DNA from: Legionella donaldsonii
Lineage (GTDB): Bacteria > Pseudomonadota > Gammaproteobacteria > Legionellales > Legionellaceae
DNA length: 64,000 bases
Assembly (NCBI RefSeq): GCF_900452385.1
Contig: NZ_UGOA01000001.1
Coordinates: 186,001-250,000 of the forward strand
Direction of reading: 5' to 3'
The notes beneath the pieces are model-generated. The model saw nothing but the letters and a program-made list of their open reading frames with translations. It was not told where the DNA came from and did not search any database. Every line of letters begins with the position of its first letter. The first letter of the stretch is position 1. Both the position numbers and the translations under genes were made by a program. This document shows positions 44,420 to 53,630 of this stretch, one piece after another.

Positions 44420-45451
44420 TTAATGATTAATGGTTAAATAATTTTCACCTACAACCGTTTTTAACAATTGGTAGGCAGGATGTTTTTGCGAGTTAACTTT
44501 TTTTAACTGCAATTGTCCACCGCGATTTTCCATATAAGTAGGTTGATAGCTTACCTTGTTAATCACGGTAGCTTCATCGCGTTTTTCCAAATAGAGTGAT
44601 AGCAAACCGCTAGCGCGGTTTTTCAAGCTGCCTTGATTAGAAATAAAATTACCTAATGAATAAGCAACAAAGACCCGTTTCCCCCTGGCATTTAACCAGG
44701 CAAAGGGTTGTACGCAATGGGGATGGGAGCCTAAAATAGCCAGAGCACCAGCTTCTGCTAATTCTTGGGCAAATCGTTGCTGGATTTTATTGGGACGGCT
44801 TTGATATTCGATACCCCAGTGGGGAGTCACAATAACGGCATCATGTGTTTTAGCAAGTTCTGCTACCAGTTGTAACACCAGTTCTTTATCGCGCTGACAT
44901 AGCAAGACTTGACGATGTTTATCAGCAATACCATTGGTGTCTTGGGTACAAGCTAACCAGGCTATTGAAAGATCGTTTGTTTTGGTTTCTGTATACCAGG
45001 CATCTTCGCTGTTCTGCCTGCGAGTGCCTGTAAAAGCCAGTTCGCTCTCATGGAGGGCCACAATGGTTTTGTTAATGCCGATAGCGAAGCGATCCAGAGT
45101 ATGGTTATTGGCTGTGGAAACAATATCAAAGCCAGAGGCTTTTAAGGCACCAATCAATGCTGGGGGGTAATTAAACATAGGATAGGCGGTATAAGCTTTG
45201 CTGATACTGGTTGTTGTTTTGCCGTGCTGGTCAACCATTTCCGCCGCAGGTCCTTCTAAATTCCCATAAGTCAGATCAGCTTCTTTCAAGGCAGGTATTA
45301 CCGGCTCCCAAAGCGTACTAAATCCATCAGCAAGACCTTTGTGTTGTAAAGGAGGGTGTAAAAGCACATCCCCTACGGCAATAATATGGACCTTGGTTGC
45401 ATGTAAAGAAGAAATTAGCAACAGGTTAAGCAAAGCATAGCGCATCTGCAT
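44420..45451 (-). CDS. CapA-family (poly-gamma-glutamate synthesis-like) exported metallophosphatase
   Basis: 343 residues. A short signal sequence (MRYALLNLLLISSLHA) precedes a calcineurin-like metallophosphatase fold of the CapA type: VGDVLLHPP (first metal residues), YGNLEGPAAE, STANNHTLDRF, ITPHWGIEYQ-like VTPHWGIEYQ, LGSHPHCVQP and YSLGNF. Despite the family name most members have unknown substrates. It converges with the preceding small gene with about 60 bases between stops. Confidence 0.9.
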   Translation of the reverse strand: MQMRYALLNLLLISSLHATKVHIIAVGDVLLHPPLQHKGLADGFSTLWEPVIPALKEADLTYGNLEGPAAEMVDQHGKTTTSISKAYTAYPMFNYPPALIGALKASGFDIVSTANNHTLDRFAIGINKTIVALHESELAFTGTRRQNSEDAWYTETKTNDLSIAWLACTQDTNGIADKHRQVLLCQRDKELVLQLVAELAKTHDAVIVTPHWGIEYQSRPNKIQQRFAQELAEAGALAILGSHPHCVQPFAWLNARGKRVFVAYSLGNFISNQGSLKNRASGLLSLYLEKRDEATVINKVSYQPTYMENRGGQLQLKKVNSQKHPAYQLLKTVVGENYLTINH

Positions 45452-45586
45452 AACTGGCTCTCGGCAATCGATAGGTAAATTAATTTTTATACAAGCAATA
45501 TGCCAAGGTTTAGAACATTATCTTTTAAATCAGGCGGTAGAGGCCAATTATCAACACACCCTCGTACCGATCCTGTTGAAAAGCGC

Positions 45587-46432
45587 TTATTTGCGAAATA
45601 GTAGTGTAATATCAATGGCATCAAAGCTGTAGTGCTTATTACAAAAGTCACAACTGACTTCTATTTTTCCTTGCTCTGCCAGTAATTGCTTGGTTTCTTC
45701 TTCACCAAGAATAGTTAAAACCTGTTTCATTTTTTCTTCGCTACAGCGGCATTTGAAGTACACGGGACGGTTGTCAAAAAGGCGTAATTCGGTTTCATGA
45801 TAAAGACGATATAACAGGGTTTGATTATCGAGTGTTAAGAGCTCTTTATCGCTCACGGTTTGACCCAATTGGACGGCATACTCCCAAAATTGTTCACGTT
45901 GGACAGTATCTTGTCCTGGCATTAATTGCAGCAACATACCGGCCGCCATGTCATCACCAATAGCCAACCAGACTCGACTGGCAACCTGTTCTGATTGCGC
46001 AAAATAATGCATTAAATTTTCGCTCATTGAGGTAGCCTGAATAGGGACAACACTTTGATAAGTTTGAGTTTGCTTGTATTGATTAATGGTTAATACCATC
46101 TGTCCATTTAAAAAGGCCTCAGCATAATCACTTATCTCAAGATTTTCTTCATACTTGGCAAAAGCACGCAGCTGTAATTGATTATCACACTGTACTAACA
46201 ATAGCGGTAAACGCTTGTCACCTTGGAATTGTAAACTTAATTCCCCTTCGAATTTGATACTGCCTGCCAAAAGCAGGCAAGAGATCAAGGCTTCGCCGAG
46301 TAAGTGTTTTACCATAGCTGGATAGGGGCGCTGAGCCATGATGGTTTGATAACTTTCTTTGGCGTGGGCTATTTCACCGCGAATACTGGCATGTTCAAAT
46401 AAAAAGCGTTGAAGAGAGTCAGTTTCTTTCAT
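45587..46432 (-). CDS. hslO: Redox-regulated chaperone Hsp33
   Basis: A chaperone activated when its zinc cysteines are oxidised under stress. From the ATG at 46432 it has 281 residues (E. coli about 290) and starts MKETDSLQRFLFEHASIRGEI, the usual N-terminus. The zinc site is KCRC followed about 30 residues later by CDFC. The frame is open a further 49 codons to an ATG at 46579, whose first bases overlap the divergent rep start; that extension is not in the family and is probably untranslated. AAGG about ten bases before 46432 is consistent with the shorter form. Confidence 0.94.
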   Translation of the reverse strand: MKETDSLQRFLFEHASIRGEIAHAKESYQTIMAQRPYPAMVKHLLGEALISCLLLAGSIKFEGELSLQFQGDKRLPLLLVQCDNQLQLRAFAKYEENLEISDYAEAFLNGQMVLTINQYKQTQTYQSVVPIQATSMSENLMHYFAQSEQVASRVWLAIGDDMAAGMLLQLMPGQDTVQREQFWEYAVQLGQTVSDKELLTLDNQTLLYRLYHETELRLFDNRPVYFKCRCSEEKMKQVLTILGEEETKQLLAEQGKIEVSCDFCNKHYSFDAIDITLLFRK

Positions 46433-46577
46433 CTTGGACCTTAAGGGCAACAAATCGATTAATTCTACCATAAAGTAGATTGCTTGCCTGCCTGCGAGTG
46501 ACAAGCGATAATAGCCTTTTTCGAAACGCATTGGTTTCGAAGGATCTAAATGTTTCATTTTTGTTCGAGAATAACGC

Positions 46578-48575
46578 ATGCTTAATCCACAGCAAAAGGC
46601 GGCTGTCCGATATATTGATGGGCCTTTATTAGTGCTGGCTGGTGCTGGTAGTGGTAAAACGCGAGTGATTACTCAAAAAATAGCCTATCTTATTGAACAC
46701 TGCGGTTATACAGCCAACACGGTCTGTGCAGTTACCTTTACCAATAAAGCGGCTAATGAAATGCGTGCGCGAGTCGCTGCTGTCTTGCCAGCTGCTAAGC
46801 GGCATGGTTTAAGAGTAGCTACCTTTCATACCCTGGGCTTGAGCATTATTAAACGGCATGTGGCCTTATGTGATTTAAAAACCGGATTTTCCATTTTTGA
46901 TAGCGAGGACTGTCTGCAATTGTTGCGTGGATTTTTACCGGTTGGTAAAGCCAATGAGCGTGATTATCTTATGCAGATACAACAACAAATTTCACGTTGG
47001 AAAAATGATTTACTCGAGCCTCATGAGGTGAGTGGTTGTACTACCGATTTGCCGATTTACGAAGAAGCCGCTTTAATTTACCCTCGTTATCAACAAGCTT
47101 TAAAAGCCTATAATGCCGTCGATTTTGATGATTTAATTCGTTTGCCGGTCCGTCTTTTAAGTCATCATGCTGAGTTACGAGAATATTGGCAAAATAGAAT
47201 TCGTCATTTACTGGTAGACGAGTATCAGGATTCTAATACCAGTCAGTACAGTCTGGTCAAGCTTCTGGTTGGTGTACGTGCGCACTTTACGGTAGTAGGT
47301 GATGATGATCAATCTATTTATGCCTGGCGGGGGGCTAAGCCAGAAAACCTTGCTCAGTTACAACGCGATTACCCCCAATTAAAACTAATAAAATTGGAAC
47401 AGAATTATCGTTCCACTAGCCGAATCTTGCATGCCGCCAACCATTTAATTGCCAATAATACGCATTTGTTTAGTAAAAAATTATGGAGCGAATTGGGGCA
47501 TGGTGAACTGTTACGTGTTTTGTGTTGTAAGGATGAAAATGATGAGGCCGAGCAGGTGGTCGCGGATTTAATCAGTCAAAAATTACGTCAGGGCACTCAG
47601 TATGGGGATTACGCTATTTTGTATCGCGGGAATCATCAATCACGAATTTTTGAAAAAATGTTACGTCATCATGGTATTGCGTACCATATTAGTGGAGGGC
47701 AATCCTGGTTTGCACGCCCGGAAGTTAAGGATATTTTTGCCTACCTTAAATTACTTTGTAATGAGGCTGATGATGCGGCTTTTTTAAGGGTAATTAATAC
47801 GCCCAAACGGGGTATTGGTGAGACAACCTTGGATGCCTTAGGGCATTATGCTCAAACACGAGGTCAAAGTCTTTATCTCTGCTGTGATCATCTGGCACTG
47901 AGCAGCCAGATTGCCGATAAGCCACGGATGGCTTTACAAGTATTTAAAGGATGGATGGATACCATAAAAACACGTATTCAAACCGAGCCAGTATTGGAAG
48001 TTTTACGTGAAATGATAGAGGACAGTGGTTATGAGGCTTATGTTTATGAGCAAAGCGATACACCGGCCAAAGCTCAAAAACGCATGGACAATGTTTGGGA
48101 GTTAATAGAATGGGTTGGACGTTTACTGGCTAAAGATGCTACCCAGCAATTAGCGGATGTTATTAATAAATTGATTCTTATTGATATTTTAGAACAAGCA
48201 GATGAACACGATGCTAATACAGTGCAACTAATGACGCTGCATGCTTCAAAAGGTTTGGAGTTTCCTTTTGTGTATCTGGTCGGTATGGAGGAGGAATTAT
48301 TGCCACATCGGGTGAGTATCGATACGGAGCAAATAGAAGAAGAGCGGCGTTTAGCTTATGTCGGTATTACCCGTGCACAAAAGAGCCTCTGTTTAACGTT
48401 GGCTAGACAGCGTCGTCGTGTCGGTGAATTGCAGGAATGCCAACCCAGTCGCTTTTTGGATGAATTACCGCAAGATAGCCTGGAATGGTATGGTAAGAGC
48501 GGTGAGCGTAACGAGGCCAAATCAAAGGCCCTGGCGCAGTCTCATTTGGCAGGATTAAAAAACTTATTGGCTTAA
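46578..48575 (+). CDS. rep: ATP-dependent DNA helicase Rep
   Basis: A superfamily 1A 3'-5' helicase that restarts and clears replication forks. 665 residues (E. coli Rep 673). Motif I is GAGSGKTRVI, Ia VTFTNKAANEM, II LLVDEYQDSN, III VGDDDQSIYAWRGA, IV LEQNYRST, V TLHASKGLEF, VI YVGITRAQ. The N-terminus LNPQQKAAVRYIDGPLLVLAG and the VPDDDxA/DAAFLRVINTPKRGIG region separate it from UvrD. The start is adjacent to, and divergent from, hslO. Confidence 0.96.
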   Translation: MLNPQQKAAVRYIDGPLLVLAGAGSGKTRVITQKIAYLIEHCGYTANTVCAVTFTNKAANEMRARVAAVLPAAKRHGLRVATFHTLGLSIIKRHVALCDLKTGFSIFDSEDCLQLLRGFLPVGKANERDYLMQIQQQISRWKNDLLEPHEVSGCTTDLPIYEEAALIYPRYQQALKAYNAVDFDDLIRLPVRLLSHHAELREYWQNRIRHLLVDEYQDSNTSQYSLVKLLVGVRAHFTVVGDDDQSIYAWRGAKPENLAQLQRDYPQLKLIKLEQNYRSTSRILHAANHLIANNTHLFSKKLWSELGHGELLRVLCCKDENDEAEQVVADLISQKLRQGTQYGDYAILYRGNHQSRIFEKMLRHHGIAYHISGGQSWFARPEVKDIFAYLKLLCNEADDAAFLRVINTPKRGIGETTLDALGHYAQTRGQSLYLCCDHLALSSQIADKPRMALQVFKGWMDTIKTRIQTEPVLEVLREMIEDSGYEAYVYEQSDTPAKAQKRMDNVWELIEWVGRLLAKDATQQLADVINKLILIDILEQADEHDANTVQLMTLHASKGLEFPFVYLVGMEEELLPHRVSIDTEQIEEERRLAYVGITRAQKSLCLTLARQRRRVGELQECQPSRFLDELPQDSLEWYGKSGERNEAKSKALAQSHLAGLKNLLA

Positions 48576-48672
48576 TTCTTAAATAATCTTACATTGGTTA
48601 TCAGTCTTATTATTTCAGGGCTTACAAAAATTTGAGGTCGAGGCAACATTTGCTTTTAATGAGAGAGTTTAG

Positions 48673-48686
48673 TCATTACGAAATGA
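48673..48686. promoter_or_regulatory. Short palindrome upstream of the OYE reductase
   Basis: TCATT and AATGA are complements around a four-base centre, with flanking AG / CT. It lies about 90 bases before the reductase ATG, where an operator for a TetR- or MarR-type regulator might be, but no regulator gene is near. Confidence 0.25.
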
Positions 48687-48776
48687 CCTAATTAAAAGCG
48701 AATTTTAACGAAGGGATCGGAGTTTTATAGAAGCCCGGTATTCTTAATAATTACTGTGAAAAGAAGGACCTGATCA

Positions 48777-49898
48777 ATGAAGCAAAGCGCGAATTCGACG
48801 GATTTATTTCAGCCTACTGGTTTAGGCTCACTTAAGCTAGCTAATCGTATTGTTATGGCACCGCTAACACGTAGTCGTGCAGGTAAAGGGGATGTGTTAG
48901 GTCCGATGAATGCGGAGTATTATGCGCAGCGAGCCAGTGCAGGGCTAATCATCAGTGAAGCAACTCAAATTTCACAACAAGGTAAAGGTTATGCCTTTAC
49001 TCCGGGTATTTATACTGAAGAACAGATTGCCGGTTGGAAATTGTCTACTAACGCCGTGCATGCCCAAAAAGGCCTTATCTTTGCGCAATTATGGCATGTG
49101 GGGCGTATTTCCCATCCTGATTTGCAGCTTGACCATCAATTACCGGTTGCCCCTTCTGCAATCAAGCCTGAAGGAAAAGCGTTCACGGAAACTGGGTTTA
49201 AAGATCTTGTTACCCCTCGTGCCTTGGAAACAGAGGAAATTCCGGGCATCGTCAAAGACTATGTCCATGCGGCTCGCTGTGCCAAAAAGGCAGGCTTTGA
49301 TGGGATTGAAATTCATGCCGCCAATGGCTATCTCATCGATCAATTTATGCGCGATAAAACCAACAAACGAACGGATCGTTATGGTGGTAGTTTGGAGAAT
49401 CGCGCTCGCCTCTTATTAGAACTGGTCGATGCCCTCAAAGAGGTCTGGCCAGGGGATAAAATAGGTATTCGGTTCTCACCAGTTAGCCCGGCTAATGATA
49501 TTGCCGATAGTAATCCAATGGCTACTTTTTCTTATATGGTCAGTGCGCTTAATGAGTTTGCTTTGGCTTATATCCATTGTGTTGAAGGCGTTACTATTGG
49601 GCCGCGTACTATCCCTGCAGATTTTAGCTTTGCTACCCTGCGCGCTTTATTCAAAGGCCAGTATATGGCCAATAATGGTTATGACTTGCCGCTTGCCGTG
49701 CAAGCTCGCGAGAAAAATCTGGCTGATTTAATCTGTTTTGGTCGCCCTTTTATCGCCAATCCTGATTTAGTTGAACGTTTGCAAACTGGAGCAAGGCTGA
49801 ACGAAGCGCCCCGGGAGTTATGGTATGGCGGTGGGGAACATGGTTATACCGATTGGCCGACCTTGGCTGAGGAGTTAGCTAAAAAGAAGGCTGAATGA
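48777..49898 (+). CDS. Old yellow enzyme family alkene reductase (NemA-like)
   Basis: A 373-residue FMN-dependent reductase that reduces activated double bonds or nitro-esters with NADPH. Family features: LFQPTGLGSLKLANRIVMAPLTRSRA, HVGRISHP, APSAIKPEGKAFT, then FDGIEIHAANGYLIDQFMRDKTNKRTDRYGGSLENRARLLLE with the substrate-binding His and Asn pair (HAAN), and the C-terminal CFGRPFIANPDLVERL. It is closest to NemA. AGAAGGACCTG precedes the ATG. It probably forms a single-gene unit ended by a strong terminator. Confidence 0.95.
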   Translation: MKQSANSTDLFQPTGLGSLKLANRIVMAPLTRSRAGKGDVLGPMNAEYYAQRASAGLIISEATQISQQGKGYAFTPGIYTEEQIAGWKLSTNAVHAQKGLIFAQLWHVGRISHPDLQLDHQLPVAPSAIKPEGKAFTETGFKDLVTPRALETEEIPGIVKDYVHAARCAKKAGFDGIEIHAANGYLIDQFMRDKTNKRTDRYGGSLENRARLLLELVDALKEVWPGDKIGIRFSPVSPANDIADSNPMATFSYMVSALNEFALAYIHCVEGVTIGPRTIPADFSFATLRALFKGQYMANNGYDLPLAVQAREKNLADLICFGRPFIANPDLVERLQTGARLNEAPRELWYGGGEHGYTDWPTLAEELAKKKAE

Positions 49899-49901
49899 AA
49901 G

Positions 49902-49938
49902 TTAAAGGGCAGTATTGGTTTACCATACTGCCCTTTAA
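49902..49938. terminator. Two-way terminator between convergent genes
   Basis: TTAAAGGGCAGTAT and ATACTGCCCTTTAA form a perfect 14-pair stem with a nine-base loop between the reductase and the large minus-strand gene. A-runs and T-runs on the stem base serve both directions. Confidence 0.83.
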
Positions 49939-49941
49939 TTG

Positions 49942-52119
49942 TTATGCGGCTGGGGAACTAACTCGGTGAGATAAATCGGTCAGGAAATCTTCCGTGGTTG
50001 TCGTTTTATGGGAAAATAATCCAAAAATACCATTCGTGCGATGGATCTTATAGATAGGTTGTTGGGCTTCCTCTCTAATGATTGCTGCCGCAGTCTGATC
50101 GCCTCCCTTTTGACGTAACTTGTCATGTTGTAATGAGGTCAACTGCTCAGCTTTGCCTTTGGCTAGGGTTTGTCCCATCACAACATGACTCAAATGTGCA
50201 TCTTTGAAGCGTTTAATGCGGAAATCAGCTTGATGACGGCGCCAGTCTTCCGAAATTGTGTCAACATCTTTTTGATCCAGTTCCACGCGGGGCGCAACAG
50301 ACGGTTGGCCAGTTTGTTTATCCCAGGCTGTACCTAGCCCTAATCGTTGCTTAGGATTGTTGAATTGGCTGAATGCACTATCCCAGAGTGTTGCTAAACC
50401 ATAGATTGGAAGAGTAATTAATTTGAGTATGCGTGTTGGTAGATCAGCACTGTGATCATGGCCATGGCCAGCTTCCAGGCGCTCTTCTAAAAGCCCTTTG
50501 GTGGAGTGGCTATGTACATGCTCATGAGGGAGGAAATAATGGACATCTTCAAAGCCCTCGCTGACAATGCCCAGAATTGCAGAGACAATTTCTGGAACCC
50601 CTGGCATCCTATCAGCAGTCACTCCGATACTGACTAAGTGACCAAGGAATAGCAGAACACGTAGAGGTGTGATAGTAACGGCTAATACTAAGCGAGCAGG
50701 GTTAACTATTTGCCCCCAGTTTTCTCGTTCTCTAAAGGCCTTAAACGCTTGAACGATTTTTTCCCCTCTGGTTTTTAGAGGATGTTCCCTTAACCATGTA
50801 CGTAACTTTTGTTCATCCTCATTCACCAGCTCACCTTCCGTTGGAGCCAATTGTTTGGCAAGAAAGGTTTCCAGTCTATTCAATTCGTTAATAATTTGCT
50901 TCTTTTGAACCAGATCTTCTTGGCTTAGATGTTTGTAACTGTAATGGTGCAGTAATTTCAATTGAGCTTTATAGTCTTTGAAAAATTGTGGGCAATCCTT
51001 GTCTTTAGTGTTGGGGAAATTTTCCAACAGATAGGCGTTTCTCGGGAATTTAGACTCCGTCATTTCCTCAATCATTTCTAGCGATTCGCTAGTATTTTCC
51101 ATATTAAAAACAAGCGCGGACATACTGGTAATTAGGGGATTGAGAAAACCCATTACATAGCTGGGTACGTTTCCCATCCATGCGAAAAGAGGGCGTGTAT
51201 TTTGCGCAACGGTCCACCAGGTACCTGCCGTGCAAGCAGTCAGAGCCAGTGTAAGACTAAGAAGAAAGAGTGCAGTTGCCGTAATAAATAGGTTGCGTGG
51301 CGTGAATCCTTCTTCCTGAACATTTCGTTTAATTTTATGATACCACTTACGCACAGTGTCGTTATTAATCATATCGGTAACAGCGTTAAAGGTTAGAAAA
51401 CCATAGGCACTACCAGCAACGATAGCCATGGGAACGATCAACATCGGTAAGCTTGCAGCCGGGATAGCAACCAGGAATGGAATGACCTCAAAGGCTTCGA
51501 CGAGCAGGTAAGTTGTGCCATAGCCCATAAAGAAGCCGGCAAATAGACTGAATATCTTTACTGTATTGTAGGTAGCGCGGCGCTGTTCTAATAACTCAAT
51601 TTGTTCGGCTTGACCATTCAGAGCCAACCAATCACGTAGCTCTTGCTCATACTCGCTGAGTTCCCTGCGGTCACCTGCCTTGGGGAATAATTGGGTAGCG
51701 AACCATTTTTCCATGTCACCTAAGGTTTTCTCGATCTGTTTTTTTCTGGCTGCATCTTCTTTGCTTAGCCGTTTATGACCGAATGTGTGTAATAAATGTA
51801 ATTGGGCTTCGTAATCCTTGAAAAATTGTGGACATTTTACTTTCGTATCAGGGAATTTTTCTAAAAGGTATTCGTTGGCGAGATGATTTTGTAAATAATC
51901 GTTTTTAAAAAATAATTTTTTTAGGGCGCCACTGATGTTTTGTAAATAAATTTCACCCTCGTAAGCGACTGATAAAGTAAGCGCCATTCCTGCAACAGTC
52001 AGAGTGGGGAATAAAACAAACATACCACCAAAGCTTAATAAGCCTAAAATCAAGCTCGCGCCGGTAGCAAGAAGGAGGAGGAGGAGGTAATAGGGAATTT
52101 TTTTTGCTTTTACTTTCAT
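49942..52119 (-). CDS. Large membrane protein with duplicated domain and His-rich loop, unrecognised
   Basis: 725 residues. Hydrophobic segments lie near residues 10-52, 190-250, 277-300 and 476-515. Two copies of an 80-residue helical unit are present (85-165 and 364-443); both start LLExFP-xTK, contain CPQFFKDYxAQLxLLH, then KxLSxED and KKQI, and end LRxWL. Residues 527-556 are His-rich (HEHVHSHS and HGHDH), like metal-handling loops of zinc or iron transporters. The C-terminal 170 residues are soluble and charged. A Fur-like site lies 48 bases before the start codon over a possible -35. There is no family match, so metal handling is inference; a Dot/Icm-type membrane effector is also possible. 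Confidence 0.78.
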   Translation of the reverse strand: MKVKAKKIPYYLLLLLLATGASLILGLLSFGGMFVLFPTLTVAGMALTLSVAYEGEIYLQNISGALKKLFFKNDYLQNHLANEYLLEKFPDTKVKCPQFFKDYEAQLHLLHTFGHKRLSKEDAARKKQIEKTLGDMEKWFATQLFPKAGDRRELSEYEQELRDWLALNGQAEQIELLEQRRATYNTVKIFSLFAGFFMGYGTTYLLVEAFEVIPFLVAIPAASLPMLIVPMAIVAGSAYGFLTFNAVTDMINNDTVRKWYHKIKRNVQEEGFTPRNLFITATALFLLSLTLALTACTAGTWWTVAQNTRPLFAWMGNVPSYVMGFLNPLITSMSALVFNMENTSESLEMIEEMTESKFPRNAYLLENFPNTKDKDCPQFFKDYKAQLKLLHHYSYKHLSQEDLVQKKQIINELNRLETFLAKQLAPTEGELVNEDEQKLRTWLREHPLKTRGEKIVQAFKAFRERENWGQIVNPARLVLAVTITPLRVLLFLGHLVSIGVTADRMPGVPEIVSAILGIVSEGFEDVHYFLPHEHVHSHSTKGLLEERLEAGHGHDHSADLPTRILKLITLPIYGLATLWDSAFSQFNNPKQRLGLGTAWDKQTGQPSVAPRVELDQKDVDTISEDWRRHQADFRIKRFKDAHLSHVVMGQTLAKGKAEQLTSLQHDKLRQKGGDQTAAAIIREEAQQPIYKIHRTNGIFGLFSHKTTTTEDFLTDLSHRVSSPAA

Positions 52120-52166
52120 TGTTCACCACACAAGCAAACCAAAGGAAGTGGAACTTTATAACAAAT

Positions 52167-52185
52167 GAAAATGATTATCAATAAC
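52167..52185. promoter_or_regulatory. Fur-box-like site
   Basis: The 19-base sequence from 52167 matches the Fur consensus of inverted GATAAT repeats at 15 of 19 positions by eye. It overlaps TTGATA (minus strand, 52181-52176), a possible -35 for the large membrane protein with TATAAA at 52160-52155 as -10 (spacer 15, short). It is also about 170 bases before the M28 peptidase gene. Confidence 0.55.
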
Positions 52186-52357
52186 CTTACGAACAAAAAA
52201 AAATCATATTGTTTTATAGAGAGATTTATCCCGATAAAAAATGGGTATAAAAAATAACAGATGACCAATATTGCTTGTTATCGATCATAAAAATAACAGT
52301 TGCATCCTGGGAACCTTTCTGTAGGATCTAGCCTGTTAGACTTAACAGGGAGTTACT

Positions 52358-53557
52358 ATGCGTTTTTATTCGCGGATGATTTTTCTGATAGTTGTCTTTA
52401 TTTTCTCGGCCAATCCGTTGTTTGCGGAAGCCAAGCCTGTACTGGAGCAGCTACAGATACCTCAATGCTTGGCAGCCAAATTATCTGCAGAGTTCAGCAT
52501 ACTCGCTCAAAATAGGCATTTTAAAATTATTGAGCTTCATACAAAGGAATTGGATAAACTTGCTTTATTAGCTGATGAAGCACATTGTGGTCGTTTTGTG
52601 AATGTGAGTCACTATTTTGTTAACAGCAAAGCGACTGACAAACAAAAAATTTCCCGGCAGTTATTAGCAAAACCGCCAGTCTTTAAAACAGCGTTTCTCT
52701 CTTCGCCGCCTTATAAAATAAATCAGGAAAGAAAAGTTAATGACGCTTTGGCAAGAATTGATGCTGACCATATTATTCAAGTCGTATCCCATTTGAGTAA
52801 CTATTACAATCGTTCTGCAAGTGGGGATAGCGGCGTACAAACAGCAAAATGGTTACAGACACAATTTGATGGATTAGTACATGCCTACGGTCGCAGTGAT
52901 ACGAAAAGTTATTTTGTAAAGACAGGAAATTACATTCAACCTTCCTTAGTTACTGTAATAGGCAAGGATATCCACGCGCCCGCGATAGTACTTGGTGCGC
53001 ATATGGATACCCTGGACGGCTTTATGCCAGGTGCTGGCGATGATGCAAGTGGCTCTGCCTCACTGATGGAAGTGGCCCGAGTGCTATTGGCCTCATCGCT
53101 GACATTTGAGCGGCCAATCTATTTGATCTGGTATGCAGCGGAGGAGCGTGGTTTGGTTGGCTCCCAATATGTAGTGCGAAAGTTCCTGCGTAAAAAGATT
53201 CCGGTTAAAGCAGTCATTCAATTCGATATGACAGGGTTTCGTAATGATGCCAATGATCCCACCATGTGGGTCTTTCGTGATTATACCGATAAGATGTTGA
53301 GTGATTACATTGCTGAACTTATCAAAACCTATATCAAGGTCCCTGTCGCTTATTCCCGTTGTGGCTATGGTTGTAGTGATCATGCCTCCTGGATGTCTGC
53401 GGGTATTCCCGCTGCTTTTCCCTGTGAAACCAGCTTTGAACGGCATAATCCTTATATCCACTCTGCAGCAGATACGATGGATTTATTGAACACCGATCAT
53501 ATGGTTAATTTCACTAAACTGGGATTAGCCTTTGCAATAGAACTGGCAAGCGATTAG
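52358..53557 (+). CDS. Secreted M28-family zinc aminopeptidase (LapA/LapB-like)
   Basis: 399 residues with a clear signal peptide (MIFLIVVFIFSANPLFA). After a prosegment of about 130 residues comes the M28 catalytic domain: His in LGAHMDTLD, the bridging Asp in GAGDDASGSASL, catalytic Glu in WYAAEERGLVGS, Asp in QFDMTGF and His in NPYIHSAADTMD. This matches bacterial leucyl aminopeptidases, including the type II-secreted LapA and LapB of Legionella pneumophila. It is likely exported to scavenge amino acids. A CCTGTTA / TAACAGG hairpin overlaps the AGGGAG ribosome-binding site just before the ATG. Confidence 0.93.
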   Translation: MRFYSRMIFLIVVFIFSANPLFAEAKPVLEQLQIPQCLAAKLSAEFSILAQNRHFKIIELHTKELDKLALLADEAHCGRFVNVSHYFVNSKATDKQKISRQLLAKPPVFKTAFLSSPPYKINQERKVNDALARIDADHIIQVVSHLSNYYNRSASGDSGVQTAKWLQTQFDGLVHAYGRSDTKSYFVKTGNYIQPSLVTVIGKDIHAPAIVLGAHMDTLDGFMPGAGDDASGSASLMEVARVLLASSLTFERPIYLIWYAAEERGLVGSQYVVRKFLRKKIPVKAVIQFDMTGFRNDANDPTMWVFRDYTDKMLSDYIAELIKTYIKVPVAYSRCGYGCSDHASWMSAGIPAAFPCETSFERHNPYIHSAADTMDLLNTDHMVNFTKLGLAFAIELASD

Positions 53558-53595
53558 GCGTGGCATCTGGAGGCGAGGTGAAAATAACCTTGCCT

Positions 53596-53630
53596 TTATG
53601 GATTCAACTGCTCAAGCGATGAATCCATAA
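53596..53630. terminator. Hairpin between convergent M28 and ATP-grasp genes
   Basis: TTATGGATTCA and TGAATCCATAA form a perfect 11-pair stem around a 13-base loop. It lies 38 bases after the peptidase stop and runs into the end of the ATP-grasp gene. It has no U-tract, so its activity is uncertain. Confidence 0.4.

Noticed and set aside
46433-46579. 49-residue N-terminal extension of Hsp33
   Set aside because: The frame is open but the extension is not part of the family, and the ATG at 46432 gives the canonical start.
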